From assembly GCA_027622495.1 (NCBI GenBank), contig JAQBYL010000280.1:1-5838 (forward strand): a stretch of DNA of 5,838 bases, read 5' to 3'. Of the stretch, positions 5,687 to 5,838 are shown piece by piece. The stretch is from Pseudomonadota bacterium. Lineage in GTDB: Bacteria > Pseudomonadota > Gammaproteobacteria > Pseudomonadales > Azotimanducaceae. The notes below the pieces were generated by a model. That model was not told the DNA's origin. It saw only the letters and a list, made by a program, of their open reading frames with translations, and searched no databases. Numbering within the stretch: the first letter of the stretch is position 1; the number at the start of each line of letters is the position of its first letter. Made by a program: the position numbers and the translations under genes.

Positions 5687-5838
5687 TCAAGTCGCGGTCG
5701 AAACCGGCACTTCCCACTGATCCTGAAGCACCGGTCGGTGGGTGGCAGCGATCAGGTAGTAGATGCTCGGCAGAACGAACAGGGTGAAAAGTGTTCCGAC
5801 GAACATGCCGGCAACCAGCACAATACCGATGCTGTTGC
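5687..5838 (-). CDS. RND efflux permease, C-terminal end (partial)
   Basis: The window holds the last 49 codons and stop (5687-5689) of a minus-strand gene that continues past the right edge. The peptide starts NSIGIVLVAGMFVGTLF, continues TLFVLPSIYYLIAATHR and ends PVLQDQWEVPVSTAT. A hydrophobic segment with a G-rich start followed by TLFVLPSIYYL is the hallmark of the last transmembrane helix of RND permeases of the AcrB/MexF type, which export drugs, solvents or metabolites across the inner membrane using the proton gradient. The short polar tail would lie in the cytoplasm. The subclass (HAE-1 drug pump or other) cannot be decided from this piece. It converges on the SDR gene with only 7 bases between the stops and no visible terminator. 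A membrane-fusion partner, if present, would lie outside the window. Confidence 0.82.
   Translation of the reverse strand, partial: NSIGIVLVAGMFVGTLFTLFVLPSIYYLIAATHRPVLQDQWEVPVSTAT

Overview
The window looks like ordinary chromosomal DNA from a Gram-negative bacterium, most likely a gammaproteobacterium. The evidence is a GC content in the mid-50s by eye, tight co-directional gene packing, Sec signal peptides on two products, an RND efflux permease end and an EVE protein of the proteobacterial type. Marine gammaproteobacteria often carry DUF3604, MaoC and SDR genes like these, but the sequence alone does not fix the taxon.

Layout. Bases 1-82 probably hold the last 26 codons of an upstream gene. 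A plus-strand run of four genes follows: a secreted DUF3604 protein with PHP-like metal motifs (198-2045), an EVE-domain protein (2079-2537), an exported alpha/beta hydrolase (2578-3453) and a double-hotdog MaoC-like protein (3456-4301). Gaps of 33, 40 and 2 bases, with no convincing terminator between them, suggest one transcription unit. On the minus strand, 25 bases beyond the MaoC stop, lies a small stand-alone GIY-YIG nuclease-family gene (4327-4698). It is separated by a 153-base divergent intergenic region from an SDR oxidoreductase on the plus strand (4852-5679, GTG start). The last 152 bases carry, on the minus strand, the C-terminus of an RND efflux permease, convergent with the SDR at a 7-base gap.

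How the genes may work together. The hydrolase, the MaoC protein and the SDR are of classes used in lipid or CoA-ester catabolism, but no substrate can be read from the sequence. The DUF3604 protein and the hydrolase are exported, whereas EVE and MaoC are cytosolic, so the run may be a co-expressed neighbourhood rather than one pathway. The GIY-YIG gene is the most self-contained element and the likeliest to be accessory.

I found no tRNA, rRNA, CRISPR array, insertion sequence or riboswitch. I see no clear new system here. The items most worth a second look are the atypical GIY-YIG protein (YVA in place of YIG/YVG), the DUF3604-EVE gene pairing, the shortened D-x-N-Y-H motif of the MaoC protein and a perfect 6-bp inverted repeat between the divergent genes.
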